From Candidatus Aegiribacteria sp. (GTDB lineage: Bacteria; Fermentibacterota; Fermentibacteria; Fermentibacterales; JCC-6): a stretch of 64,000 nucleotides of DNA. Below, piece by piece: positions 24,254 through 32,538 of this stretch. The stretch is taken from NCBI GenBank assembly GCA_023138735.1, contig JAGLOY010000046.1, forward strand, positions 1-64,000, given 5' to 3'. Position numbers and translations under genes: made by a program. The notes below the pieces were generated by a model that worked only from the letters and a program-made list of their open reading frames with translations, was not told the DNA's origin and searched no databases. Position 1 is the first letter of the stretch. Each line of letters opens with the position of its first letter.

Positions 24254-25603
24254 TTGATTACCGCTCTCGGAAGAGGCACAGTTCTTATTGCCGATGAGAA
24301 TTCGGAAAGAGCTCAGAGTCTTAAGAACAGAGTATCCGCAATGGGGTACAGCGCCAGCATCCAGCCGAATGCCAGAAAGACCCTGCGGAAGATACGATCA
24401 CGATCGGTGAATGCTGTTATTATTTCCGCAAGTATAGGCGACATGAATATTTCAGGTTTCCTTGAAACCCTGCGTAAAGCTAACCTAGCCACAGGAATAG
24501 TTATCTATGGGAAGAACATAAGCGCAGAGGACGCCATCAGCTGGATGAAATCCGGGGCAGTAGATGTCATCCTTCAGATCGAAGGAGAACAGACCCTGAA
24601 AGCGGCTATCCAGAGGGCATTCTCCTTTTCGATAAAATCCATCGAAAGCAGGTTATCATCCGAGTCAACGGGGAAAGAAGACATCCCCCCCCTTCTTTAC
24701 AGGAGCCGCATCATGGGCGATGTTGTTAAAAAAGCCAGCAGAGTTGCTCCAGTGAAGGTCACTGTGCTTTTAACCGGGGAGAGCGGAACAGGCAAGGATG
24801 TTCTAGCGAAATATATCCATGCCCTCAGCGGGAGAACGGGAGCTTATGTAGCTCTCAACTGTTCCGCAATACCCGAGACCCTTCTTGAAGACGAACTCTT
24901 CGGACATGAAAGGGGAGCCTATACCGGAGCGGAAAGATCGAGGGAAGGGAAATTCGAGGCTGCTTCCCGCGGAACTCTGCTTCTGGACGAAATAGGGGAG
25001 ATCCCTCCGGACGTGCAGGTTAAACTGCTCCGGATACTTGAAGAGAATGTAGTTACCAGGCTTGGAAGTAATCAACCCCGACCGGTTGATGTAAGGCTGA
25101 TAGCGGCGACCAACAGCGATCTTAAAGCTTCCGTCAGGAAGGGTACATTCCGGGGAGATCTCTATTACCGCCTGAAGGTGATCGAGATTCACCTGCCGCC
25201 CCTCCGATCCAGAAAAGGGGATATTCCAATGCTCGCGATGTCATTTCTGAGAGAGGCTGCGGAGAAGCATAACCTTCCTCTGCCGGAGATAACCTCAGAA
25301 GCACTGGAGCGCCTTGTCGTATTCAGCTGGCCGGGGAATGTCCGTCAGCTGCGAAATCTTATGGAAAGTCTTCTGATCATATCCGGAAGCGTGATAGATA
25401 CAGTAGATCTGCCTTCGGAGATTGCTGATCTGCCTTCCGGGGAAACTCAGGAGCTGCATACGGAGCTGCCGGTATCCCTTGAAGAGCTGGAAAAACTGGC
25501 TATTGTAAAGACCCTTGAGATTACAAGAGGGAATAGAACCAGGGCGGCGGAGCTTCTGGGCATAGGACGCAGAACGCTGCAGCGTAAGCTAAAGGAGATG
25601 TAA
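24254..25603 (+). CDS. Sigma-54-dependent activator with degenerate receiver domain
   Basis: A 449-residue regulator with the NtrC layout. The AAA+ domain is intact (GESGTGKD, sigma-54 contact loop GAYTGA with Tyr for Phe, LLLDEIGE, SWPGNVRQLRNL) and a Fis-type helix-turn-helix ends the protein (GNRTRAAELLGIGRRTL). The receiver-like N terminus is altered: the phosphoacceptor position is Ser (IISASIGDMNISG), the Thr switch position is Tyr (IVIYG) and the invariant Lys is Gln (ILQIEG). Phosphorylation control is therefore unlikely. The start is TTG 24254 after AAAGGGAA. Neighbours are the carbamoyltransferase upstream and hflK-hflC downstream, either of which may be a target. Confidence 0.92.
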   Translation: MITALGRGTVLIADENSERAQSLKNRVSAMGYSASIQPNARKTLRKIRSRSVNAVIISASIGDMNISGFLETLRKANLATGIVIYGKNISAEDAISWMKSGAVDVILQIEGEQTLKAAIQRAFSFSIKSIESRLSSESTGKEDIPPLLYRSRIMGDVVKKASRVAPVKVTVLLTGESGTGKDVLAKYIHALSGRTGAYVALNCSAIPETLLEDELFGHERGAYTGAERSREGKFEAASRGTLLLDEIGEIPPDVQVKLLRILEENVVTRLGSNQPRPVDVRLIAATNSDLKASVRKGTFRGDLYYRLKVIEIHLPPLRSRKGDIPMLAMSFLREAAEKHNLPLPEITSEALERLVVFSWPGNVRQLRNLMESLLIISGSVIDTVDLPSEIADLPSGETQELHTELPVSLEELEKLAIVKTLEITRGNRTRAAELLGIGRRTLQRKLKEM

Positions 25604-25645
25604 CGGATCAAACAGTTGAACTTAGAATACTATTTGGAGGTTTTA

Positions 25646-26608
25646 ATGAAAGTAATACGAACCGGGACAATGAATGCCCGTCACTTCAAATGGGGAGCAC
25701 TTGTGGTAGTTGTGTTCCTCTGGGTCATTCTGGGCGGACCCTTTTACATAGTCGGCCCCGAGGAGGAGGGCGTAGTACTCACATTCGGAAGGTACACCTC
25801 TACTACTCCGCCGGGATTTCATTTTAAATGGCCATGGCCCGTGCAGACGGTTTACAAGCCGCCTGTGAATATTGTTCAGAGGATAGAAATAGGTTTCAGA
25901 ACACTTTCGAACAATCCTCCGAGCTACATCAGCTTCACAAACGATAAGGACATGCTGGCTGAGGCGCAGATGCTTACCGGGGACGAGAACATCATCGATT
26001 GCGCCATTACCATTCAGTTCCGGATCGGCAGTGCTACGGATTACCTTTTCAATGTCCGCGACCCGGAGGGTACTCTTCGGGATATCGCCGAAGCCAGCGC
26101 GCGGCTTATCATAGGCGATAATGCGATAGACGCTGTGCTTACAACCGGAAAACTGGAAATCCAGAATCGGATGATGGATATGATCCAGAACATTTCAGAC
26201 GAATACCGTATGGGGGTGAATATCATCGCCGTTCAGCTTATGGACGTTCAGCCTCCGCTGCCGGTCTCGGCCGCTTTCAAAGATGTCGCGACCGCAAGGG
26301 AGGATATGCAGGCTTATATCAACGAAGCTGAGAGTTACAGGAATCAGCGGATACCGGAGGCCCTGGCCGATTCAGTGGCGCTGGTGAACTCCGCGCTGGG
26401 TTATAGCGCAGGCAGGGTCAATAACGCGATAGGGGAGGCGTTCAGGTTTACCGCGGTCGCCGAGGAATACAGGAAAAGCCCTTACGTAACGGCGACGAGA
26501 CTTCATCTTGAAACTCTCACAACTCTGCTGAATACGGCAGCGGTAACGGTAGTAGATGAATCCGCGGGTGCACTGACTCACTACAACCTTGTTGGAGGTG
26601 TAGAATGA
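25646..26608 (+). CDS. hflK: HflK-type SPFH membrane protein
   Basis: A 320-residue protein with one N-terminal membrane helix (FKWGALVVVVFLWVILGGPF) followed by an SPFH/band 7 domain starting IVGPEEEGVVLTFGRY and PPGFHFKWPWPVQTVYKP, and a C-terminal coiled-coil region (DVATAREDMQAYINEAES). In proteobacteria HflK and HflC form a periplasmic cage around the FtsH protease. No ftsH is in the window. The ATG at 25646 has TTTGGAGG upstream, so an earlier start at 25616 is not used. It overlaps hflC by 4 nt (ATGA). Confidence 0.92.
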   Translation: MKVIRTGTMNARHFKWGALVVVVFLWVILGGPFYIVGPEEEGVVLTFGRYTSTTPPGFHFKWPWPVQTVYKPPVNIVQRIEIGFRTLSNNPPSYISFTNDKDMLAEAQMLTGDENIIDCAITIQFRIGSATDYLFNVRDPEGTLRDIAEASARLIIGDNAIDAVLTTGKLEIQNRMMDMIQNISDEYRMGVNIIAVQLMDVQPPLPVSAAFKDVATAREDMQAYINEAESYRNQRIPEALADSVALVNSALGYSAGRVNNAIGEAFRFTAVAEEYRKSPYVTATRLHLETLTTLLNTAAVTVVDESAGALTHYNLVGGVE

Positions 26609-27693
26609 AACGCATCAAACACATGCTTTACGGCATAGCGGCACTCTTCCTTCTTATGGTTGTGCTGGGAGCTTTTTTCACAGTGAACGAAATGGAACAG
26701 GCTGTAATACTCCAGCTTGGAAACCCCATCCGCGTTATTGTAGGCAACAGAACCCCAGAGCAGATGGCAGATCTTCAGGCATGGATAGATATCAATGCTC
26801 CCGGTGTCGCTCTGAGCCAGGGAGCCGGGCTCTATTTCAAGATACCCTTCCTTCAGCAGGTGGAGATATTCGATGACAGAATTCTCGAGTACGATGACCC
26901 GCCCGCAGATGTTGTCACCAAGGATAAGAAGCACATACAGGTAGACTGCTACGCCAGATGGCGGATAGATAATCCACTTCTGTTCCTGCGGAGGGTAAGG
27001 ACCGAGAACGGCGCTCTCTCCCGGCTTGATGACATAATCTACTCGATGATCCGGCAGGAACTCGGAAACAGCAATCTTATCCAGATAGTGAGAAGCACGA
27101 ATGATCCCATCGGCCTCGGGAATTACGTTAGGCTTGTGAATAATGTTACCTATTCAGATACGCTGCAGGATTTCGAGATTGATGAACAGGGTGAGATCCG
27201 CGAAACGATAAGGCTTATCAGAATGATACCATCTCAGGGAAGAATAGCCATACTGGAGAGAGTAACTTCAGCGTGCAGGCACATGGCGGAAGACTACGGT
27301 ATTTATATCGTGGATGTCCGCATCAAGCGGGCAGATCTTCCGGAAGAGAACCAGGCTGCCGTCTTCACCCGGATGCAGGCGGAGAGGAACAGGATCTCCA
27401 ACCGGTACAGGGCGGAGGGCAGAAGGATGTCCGAAGTCATTGTAGCCAATACCGATCTGCAGGTTGATTCTATTACAGCCAAGGCGAACATGTCCGCGCT
27501 CACCATAAGGGGAGTTGCTGACAGTACCGCAGCGGCTATTTATGCTGATGCCTTCAACAGTTATCCTGAGTTCTACAGTTTCATCCGATCCTTAGAGGCG
27601 CTTGAAACCATCATAGGAGGGTCAAGCAGCATTATTGTAGGAACTGAAGGTATTTTCGAGTACATTGTTTCAGAACCAGGAGCCTTTTTGTAG
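26605..27693 (+). CDS. hflC: HflC-type SPFH membrane protein
   Basis: A 362-residue partner of HflK. One membrane helix (residues about 8-26), the SPFH domain (EQAVILQLGNPI, LYFKIPFLQQVEIFDDRILEYD) and the conserved HflC tail (RIKRADLPEENQAAVFTRM, MQAERNRISNRYRAEGRR, AIYADAFNSYPEFYSFIRS). It is somewhat longer than the E. coli protein; an insert after the first strand (about residues 35-65, with TPEQMADLQAWID) explains part of this. It overlaps hflK by 4 nt and is followed after 10 nt by a thioesterase gene. Confidence 0.93.
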   Translation: MKRIKHMLYGIAALFLLMVVLGAFFTVNEMEQAVILQLGNPIRVIVGNRTPEQMADLQAWIDINAPGVALSQGAGLYFKIPFLQQVEIFDDRILEYDDPPADVVTKDKKHIQVDCYARWRIDNPLLFLRRVRTENGALSRLDDIIYSMIRQELGNSNLIQIVRSTNDPIGLGNYVRLVNNVTYSDTLQDFEIDEQGEIRETIRLIRMIPSQGRIAILERVTSACRHMAEDYGIYIVDVRIKRADLPEENQAAVFTRMQAERNRISNRYRAEGRRMSEVIVANTDLQVDSITAKANMSALTIRGVADSTAAAIYADAFNSYPEFYSFIRSLEALETIIGGSSSIIVGTEGIFEYIVSEPGAFL

Positions 27694-27703
27694 GAGACAC
27701 TGA

Positions 27704-28114
27704 ATGAGTGACATCTTTGATGATGACCGGTACTGTTTCGTATGCGGGGAGAAGAATCCCTTCGGGCTGAAGCTGGAGCCGGTCGGGAAGGATGGAAGGG
27801 GAACCATTATCTGGACCCCTGAAAAGCGGCATCAGGGGTATAGTGGTGTTGTTCATGGAGGATTGATATCGACTCTTCTTGATGAGGCGATGGCCTATGC
27901 AGGTATGAGCGTGGCTGGATTCTGCGCCACTGCCGATATGGAGGTTAAATTCAGAAAACCGATTCTCACCGGAGAAACGGTAAGGATTGAAGCTGAACTG
28001 GTTGAGCGGAGGGGGCCGATACTGAGGCTTGCAGCGAAGGTATTTCAGGGTGATGAAGAGAAAGCCCGGGCAACGGCAACCTTCGTAACCGTTCGCGGAG
28101 AAAAGACGGTGTAA
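27704..28114 (+). CDS. PaaI-family hotdog thioesterase
   Basis: A 136-residue single-domain hotdog protein. The signature HGGLISTLLDEAM holds the usual helix start and acidic catalytic residue, and MEVKFRKPILTGETVRIEAE is a typical following pair of strands. The N-terminal segment has CFVCGEKNPFGL, seen in many members of the 4HBT/PaaI family. The likely reaction is hydrolysis of an acyl- or aryl-CoA, substrate unknown. The ATG is preceded by TAGGAGACACTGA. It sits between hflC and the RmlD-like gene with very short gaps and no clear functional link. Confidence 0.9.
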   Translation: MSDIFDDDRYCFVCGEKNPFGLKLEPVGKDGRGTIIWTPEKRHQGYSGVVHGGLISTLLDEAMAYAGMSVAGFCATADMEVKFRKPILTGETVRIEAELVERRGPILRLAAKVFQGDEEKARATATFVTVRGEKTV

Positions 28115-28900
28115 TTGAAGAAACCCCGGGTTCTTCTAACCGGAGCCACGGGCAGACTGGGCTCCGTTATTCTGGAAGATCTCTCGAATATCTGGGACAT
28201 CATTCCTCTATCCCGAAGGGGAGGAGGAAAAACCCAAAAATGTGATATTCTTTTACCCGGGGACAGAAAAGCCCTTCTGGAACAAGAGTTCGACATAGTG
28301 TTGAACACGGCAGCAGCGTCCTCTCCTTCCCTCTGCGCGGACAGACCTGCGGAAAGCTGGATTCTGAACACCCTGTGGCCGCGCGAAGTGGCTGCATACT
28401 GCCGCGAAAGAGCTATACGGCTGATTAACTTCTCAACAGATCTTGTATACAGCGGCGGAGCCCCTCCATACACTGCAGCTTCTCCTGCGGTTCCTTTGTC
28501 ATTTTACGGATGGACTAAACTTGTTGCGGACATATTTGTACTGAAAGCTGACCCCGATGCTCTGATTGTCAGAACATCGGTTCTCTGCGGAGAGACCGGT
28601 TCGAACAGAACCACATTCTCAGAGGACCTCCTTTCGGGAAGAGTAAGCACTGTGTACGTTGACAGCTGGAGGAACCATACCCCCATTCACTGGCTTGCGG
28701 GGATCCTGCCCGAGCTTGCCGCAAAGGAGCAAACCGGTCTTGTAATCGCTTCAGGTAAATACTCAATGTCCCGCTCCGCGTACGCGGAAGCTCTGCTTAA
28801 ACGCCTCGGGAAAAGTACGGATCATCTTATTATGGAGTATACGCCTCCGGGTGTACCCTCCAGGCTCCATCTGAGGGGAGATTACAGCTGTGAACAATAA
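28115..28900 (+). CDS. RmlD-like NAD(P)-dependent sugar reductase
   Basis: A 261-residue short-chain dehydrogenase of the dTDP-4-dehydrorhamnose reductase type. The nucleotide-binding TGATGRLGS is at the N terminus, NTAAASSPSLC and NFSTDLVYSGG follow, and the catalytic YxxxK is YGWTK; RTSVLCG and WRNHTPIHWLAG are typical of RmlD. It is shorter than standard RmlD (about 290). Related proteins also act as MAT-beta-like or sugar-tailoring reductases, so the exact substrate is open. The start is TTG 28115 directly after the stop of the thioesterase gene, with only a weak ribosome site, so coupling is likely. It overlaps the next gene by 11 nt. Confidence 0.8.
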   Translation: MKKPRVLLTGATGRLGSVILEDLSNIWDIIPLSRRGGGKTQKCDILLPGDRKALLEQEFDIVLNTAAASSPSLCADRPAESWILNTLWPREVAAYCRERAIRLINFSTDLVYSGGAPPYTAASPAVPLSFYGWTKLVADIFVLKADPDALIVRTSVLCGETGSNRTTFSEDLLSGRVSTVYVDSWRNHTPIHWLAGILPELAAKEQTGLVIASGKYSMSRSAYAEALLKRLGKSTDHLIMEYTPPGVPSRLHLRGDYSCEQ

Positions 28901-29774
28901 GTCCGCAAAGAACAGTCTGATAGAAAAAGGTATCCGCGCCGGGGAAATCGACATGTACGAGGAAGACAACACCTGGTCGCAGAACAGCAGTGACAAGGTG
29001 GATATAGCGGAAGAGCTGATGTGCGTGATCAGAAATTTCTGCAGGACAATTCCAGTTGATCGTCTTCTTAATGCTCTTTCAATCGGCTCGGGCTCTGAGC
29101 CGCAGTTTCAAATCCTCGAGGCGGCGTTCAGGGGAGGATTGAACCTTCTTGATATAGACAGTATCCCTCTTTCAGTAATCGATAAACGTATACAGAACCA
29201 CTGGATAGACCATGTAAAGACTATTCAGGCGGACTACAATAAAGTTCTTGTTCACGATGCAGATGCGCGGCTGTTTCTCAGCAGGGAACTGGGAGGAACC
29301 AGGCAGGACCTCATCACTCTGCATCACTCTCTTTACTATTCCAGCGAGTCCGACTGGGCCGAGCTGTTCGGGAGTCTATACGGAACCGTCCTGGCAGAAC
29401 AGGGGGCTATCCATGCCGTTATGATGTCTTCAGACTGCAGGGAGCCGGATTCCACGACATGGCTTTACAACCACTATGCCGGAAAATTCTTCGGCTGCCG
29501 CAACGACCAGAATCTTGCCTCATTCGGTAAAACACTGCACAGCACTACCGGTTTTGAGCAGGCTGAGATTCGTATTGAAACTCACAGAGTCAGATTCTTT
29601 ACCGATGATTTTGAAAAATTTATGGAAGTGATATGGATGATACTTCTGTATCCGAACGTGCATGATTACACCCATGATCAGAGAGAAGAGATTACCGAAC
29701 ACGTCTACAGCAGCTTCTATGAGCCCGGAAAACCGCTTATTCAGATGCAGGATCACCTCATCATAACCAGATAA
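28890..29774 (+). CDS. Methyltransferase-like protein, function unknown
   Basis: A 294-residue soluble protein. LLNALSIGSGSEPQF (about residues 53-67) and LNLLDIDSIPLSVI (about 79-92) match the first glycine loop and acidic strand of class I SAM-dependent methyltransferases, and HDADARLFL and LITLHHSLYYSS fit motif II-IV positions. The rest, rich in aromatic and acidic residues, is not recognised; it superficially resembles histamine N-methyltransferase-type proteins. Start is GTG 28890 with GGGGAG upstream, within the end of the RmlD-like gene. A hairpin lies just past the stop. Methylation is inference; no substrate can be named. Confidence 0.65.
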   Translation: MNNKSAKNSLIEKGIRAGEIDMYEEDNTWSQNSSDKVDIAEELMCVIRNFCRTIPVDRLLNALSIGSGSEPQFQILEAAFRGGLNLLDIDSIPLSVIDKRIQNHWIDHVKTIQADYNKVLVHDADARLFLSRELGGTRQDLITLHHSLYYSSESDWAELFGSLYGTVLAEQGAIHAVMMSSDCREPDSTTWLYNHYAGKFFGCRNDQNLASFGKTLHSTTGFEQAEIRIETHRVRFFTDDFEKFMEVIWMILLYPNVHDYTHDQREEITEHVYSSFYEPGKPLIQMQDHLIITR

Positions 29775-29790
29775 CGTTTGAATAAGCCGT

Positions 29791-29812
29791 TTGCGGGTGC
29801 CGTTGCCCGCAA
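29791..29812 (+). terminator. Hairpin after the methyltransferase-like gene
   Basis: A 7-bp perfect stem (TTGCGGG with CCCGCAA) with an 8-nt loop, 16 nt past the stop. No strict T tract follows. It also lies just past the end of the convergent cupin gene, so it could act in both directions. Confidence 0.5.
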
Positions 29813-29849
29813 GTCGGTCTTGATTCGTTTGTTAGGTATTCATATTTAC

Positions 29850-30167
29850 TTACGATCGAATCATTGTTAACAACATTTTGAAATTTTCTGTAGCCTTCAC
29901 TGCGTGAGGCTTATTTGCCAGCATAACAATCATCTGGCCTGATTCTAAAGTGTTTGGATTGCCTGAAATTGTGATTTCCGCTTTTCCATCAAGAACGTAG
30001 ATCATAGCATCAAATGGAGCTGTATGTTCACTTAACGACTGTCCCTTACTAAACGCGAACAATGTTATAGTTCCGGTTTCTTTCTCTACTAAAGTTCTAC
30101 TAACAACAGATTCGGCTTGGTAATCCACTAAGCTGTTTACAATCTCTGGTTTCGATTCCTGATTCAT
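29850..30167 (-). CDS. Small cupin-fold protein
   Basis: A 105-residue single-domain cupin. The two cupin motifs are recognisable: SEHTAPFDAMIYVLDGKAEI (short G-x5-H-like motif with one His) and NTLESGQMIVMLANKPHAV. Metal ligands appear reduced to His and Glu/His positions, so catalytic activity is uncertain; such proteins are often stress or sensory cupins. I chose ATG 30167 because ATCGGAGGAAAAT lies directly upstream; an earlier ATG at 30215 lacks a site. The gene is visibly more A/T-rich than its neighbours and stands alone on this strand between two plus-strand genes, which hints at acquisition by transfer. Confidence 0.82.
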   Translation of the reverse strand: MNQESKPEIVNSLVDYQAESVVSRTLVEKETGTITLFAFSKGQSLSEHTAPFDAMIYVLDGKAEITISGNPNTLESGQMIVMLANKPHAVKATENFKMLLTMIRS

Positions 30168-30480
30168 ATTTTCCTCCGATTTGTTATACCTACAGTGATT
30201 ATGCTGAGTCTTCATTTCTTTTCAAATATTCTCACACGTTACACTATTAATGTAGGTTATATCCTGTCAATGGTCATCACAATTAAGGGATTTGAGAGAA
30301 GAGACAAGCAAATGTCTGCAAAGGCAGATAAATACTATGATATGAAGAGTCTACATATCAGGGCGGCTCAATACATCTCCCTGGAGGGTTGAATCGAAAC
30401 AAGGTTCGTATTATTGTAACTGCGAGATTGCAGGGTCGTCCAGGGGGCGGTATCGATCACACACCCACAAGGGGGATTAA
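30168..30480. other. Intergenic region between cupin and lipoprotein genes
   Basis: About 313 nt without a convincing gene. The half next to the cupin is A/T-rich and holds its likely promoter. The half next to the lipoprotein gene is G/C-richer (CAGGGTCGTCCAGGGGGCGG) and ends in a strong AAGGGGG ribosome site. Short open frames here lack ribosome sites and family-like sequence. No tRNA or repeat is seen. Confidence 0.6.
30241..30270 (-). promoter_or_regulatory. Candidate promoter for the cupin gene
   Basis: On the minus strand TTGACA (30270-30265), an 18-nt spacer and TAGTGT (30246-30241), about 75 nt upstream of the cupin start. The -35 box is perfect, the -10 box weak. Confidence 0.4.
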
Positions 30481-30951
30481 ATGAAACTTGTTACTGTACT
30501 TTCACTGACGGTGATGCTCGTATTGATGGCATGCGGAGGGGGCGCGTTACCCGAGGATTCCATGACGGCCTTCGTCGAGGCAATTAAGGCCGGAGACGGC
30601 GAAACGGCCGCCAGTTACATATCAAGCCATGCGCTGAGTGAGATGGACGTACAGCTTGTTGCGATCAAGGAAAATCCTGAGATGTCAGTCACCTACTTCG
30701 CGACCATGGGAGTTGAAGCGACTGCAGATGAAATAGCGGATTGGACATCTCAAGATCTCCTTGCAGCTTTCTTCGGAAGCCCGGGAATGGTGGAGGAACT
30801 GGGTGACAAGCTCGATATGGAGGTCACCGGTTCGGAGATAGAAGGCTCCGAGGCAGTAGTCTTCATAACTACCGCCGATGGTGACGAAAAAGAGATCGAT
30901 ATGGTACTCGAGGATGGAGTGTGGAAACTCTACGAGATGCCATCAGACTGA
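30481..30951 (+). CDS. Small lipoprotein with NTF2/DUF4878-like domain
   Basis: A 156-residue lipoprotein. Signal peptide and lipobox LMAC, then a compact acidic domain beginning MTAFVEAIKAGDGETAASYIS, which resembles the NTF2-like DUF4878 family of small exported proteins, and ending EIDMVLEDGVWKLYEMP, the usual last strand of that fold. The domain probably sits at a membrane surface as a binding module; no catalytic residues are evident. The ATG is preceded by AAGGGGGATTAA. It is a single-gene unit, with a long hairpin past its stop. Confidence 0.75.
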   Translation: MKLVTVLSLTVMLVLMACGGGALPEDSMTAFVEAIKAGDGETAASYISSHALSEMDVQLVAIKENPEMSVTYFATMGVEATADEIADWTSQDLLAAFFGSPGMVEELGDKLDMEVTGSEIEGSEAVVFITTADGDEKEIDMVLEDGVWKLYEMPSD

Positions 30952-30971
30952 TTATCTTCAAACTGCTTCTG

Positions 30972-31003
30972 CGTGCCCCGTGACAATTCAGTTACGGGGC
31001 GCG
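30972..31003. terminator. Hairpin between convergent lipoprotein and CAP-domain genes
   Basis: A 10-bp stem with one G-T pair (CGTGCCCCGT at 30972-30981 with ACGGGGCGCG at 30994-31003) lies past the plus-strand stop and covers the last codons of the convergent CAP-domain gene. There is no T tract on either strand, so it is a candidate shared transcript end. Confidence 0.5.
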
Positions 31004-31756
31004 TGTATAATCCACTGCAAATTCGATAACGCAAACATTTCCATATGCTGAGTGTTCTTCTATTGCAATACCGACCAGACTGAAATCCGGATTGAGAATA
31101 CTGGTTCGATGTCCCCTGTCAGATACTCCGTCATCAATTAGAAGGCCAACTACGATCTCTCTTCCGGTAGTCGGTCCGTATGAGATGACCTCTCCAATCG
31201 AAACCAGCCATTGCCCATACCGCTCGATCCTTGCTGAGAACTCGGACCGGTCACTGCCGATGTGACCGGTATCTCCTGTCAGGGAGAGATCCAGAGCGTG
31301 ATCCAGAGCAGCCAGACTAATACCCTCCGATGGAACCAGAGCACTCATCAGATCGGTATCCTCCATATCCGAAACACATTCTTCAACTGCCTCCGCACCC
31401 TCCCGCGTTATAAGTGATGGTTCTTCAAGTTCACGATACAGCATCCCGGTGAAGTACTCTATCCTTGGTTCGATGAAATCGTGTGCATAAAGGGCGGGAT
31501 CAGTCCTCGCCATATTCAGGTGCAGGATCACGTCTTTCTCAAGCTCGTCAAGGAACTCCGCGTCTACCGCTGTTGAAAGCTCCCCGAGAGACCAGTCTGC
31601 TGCAGGCCAGAGGTCCGGCTTGCTCCAGCCTTCGGTTGGGTGGGTCTGGGGATCTTTGAGAGAAACAGTAGATACTTTCAGGTGCTGCGATAAGGATCCG
31701 CAGCTGGCGATGGCCAGGATCAGAATTGTATATAAGAGTAGCTTCAGCATTTGCAT
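30992..31756 (-). CDS. CAP-domain (SCP/PR-1-like) lipoprotein
   Basis: A 254-residue lipoprotein with lipobox AIASC and a C-terminal CAP domain. LHLNMARTDPALYAHDF is the typical first helix (normally with a His in this family's ligand set), GHIGSDRSEFSARIERYG and IGEVISYG mark the centre, and GHRTSILNPDFSLVGIA is the CAP signature with its conserved His-Arg. CAP proteins in bacteria are extracellular and mostly of unknown function. The gene overlaps the upstream glycosyltransferase by 13 nt (7 nt if the second ATG is used) and is the last gene of the long phoH-to-CAP unit. Confidence 0.87.
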   Translation of the reverse strand: MQMLKLLLYTILILAIASCGSLSQHLKVSTVSLKDPQTHPTEGWSKPDLWPAADWSLGELSTAVDAEFLDELEKDVILHLNMARTDPALYAHDFIEPRIEYFTGMLYRELEEPSLITREGAEAVEECVSDMEDTDLMSALVPSEGISLAALDHALDLSLTGDTGHIGSDRSEFSARIERYGQWLVSIGEVISYGPTTGREIVVGLLIDDGVSDRGHRTSILNPDFSLVGIAIEEHSAYGNVCVIEFAVDYTRAP

Positions 31757-32538
31757 TTATCAAGCAGGGAGGGGGAAATGACTGAGTTCCTGTGGATGAC
31801 CTGTTTGAAGAATTTCTTCCAGCTTATTCCCCACTTGCTCTTGAAATATAGCCGCGGATCCATGGCAGGGGAGTCGCTGAAACGGGTGGTTGTTCCTTTG
31901 GAGAAATGGTATACAAGGCTGTTGCCGACCCCTATGAAGTGCCGGCAGCCGTGCCGGTACATTTTCATGGCGAGATCCGGGTCGCTGCCGAAACCTGGGA
32001 AGTACTCCTCGTCGAAACCACCGATGGCTTCCCAGTCAGCTCTGGAAAGAAGAACCGGCGTCCACGTGCTGACCACATTGTAAGGTCTGAAGAGGGTTCT
32101 GTATTCACGCAGAAGTCTCTCCTCCTCGAAATCGGAAGGAGAATTACCGTAGTTTCTGTTTCCTATGTAGCAGGGAGTGGAATTACCCGGTTCAATAGCG
32201 GTTCCAGAAAGCCAAAGTTTATCGGCAAGGCCGCAATATCCTGCAAGAGCGGAATCCCAGCCGGGCAGCGGGTACATGTCATCATTCATGAAGCAGATGA
32301 AATCGGTTGTTGCCATTTCGGCTGCCCTGTTAACGGCCGGGCACACACCGGTATTCTCCGCTGATCCGCAGAACATGACACTTTTCTCCCGAGTCCAGGC
32401 CTCACAGGATTCATCGAATTCGTTGAAGAAGATAATGATCTCATGATTTGCAGCGCTGTTGGCAATGAGCCCCCTGTACATGAGGTCCAGGTACTCGAGG
32501 TTCTTCCATGTCGGAATCACTACTGAAAACGGTTTCAT
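31744..32538 (-). CDS. Family 2 glycosyltransferase
   Basis: A 264-residue GT-A fold enzyme without membrane helices. FSVVIPTWKNLEYL is the typical N-terminal strand and loop, CGSAENTGVCPAVNRAAE the nucleotide-binding part, and MNDDMYP carries the metal-binding DxD-like motif; IGGFDEEYFPGFGSDPDLAMKM holds the acidic catalytic-side region. It transfers a sugar from a nucleotide donor to an unknown acceptor. Its ATG shares one base with the stop of glyS (TAATG), placing it in the same unit although the function seems unrelated to translation. Confidence 0.9.
   Translation of the reverse strand: MKPFSVVIPTWKNLEYLDLMYRGLIANSAANHEIIIFFNEFDESCEAWTREKSVMFCGSAENTGVCPAVNRAAEMATTDFICFMNDDMYPLPGWDSALAGYCGLADKLWLSGTAIEPGNSTPCYIGNRNYGNSPSDFEEERLLREYRTLFRPYNVVSTWTPVLLSRADWEAIGGFDEEYFPGFGSDPDLAMKMYRHGCRHFIGVGNSLVYHFSKGTTTRFSDSPAMDPRLYFKSKWGISWKKFFKQVIHRNSVISPSLLDKCKC

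Noticed and set aside
30195-30392. 65-codon plus-strand open frame in the cupin-lipoprotein gap
   Set aside because: No ribosome site, it crosses the likely cupin promoter, and the composition does not look like coding sequence.
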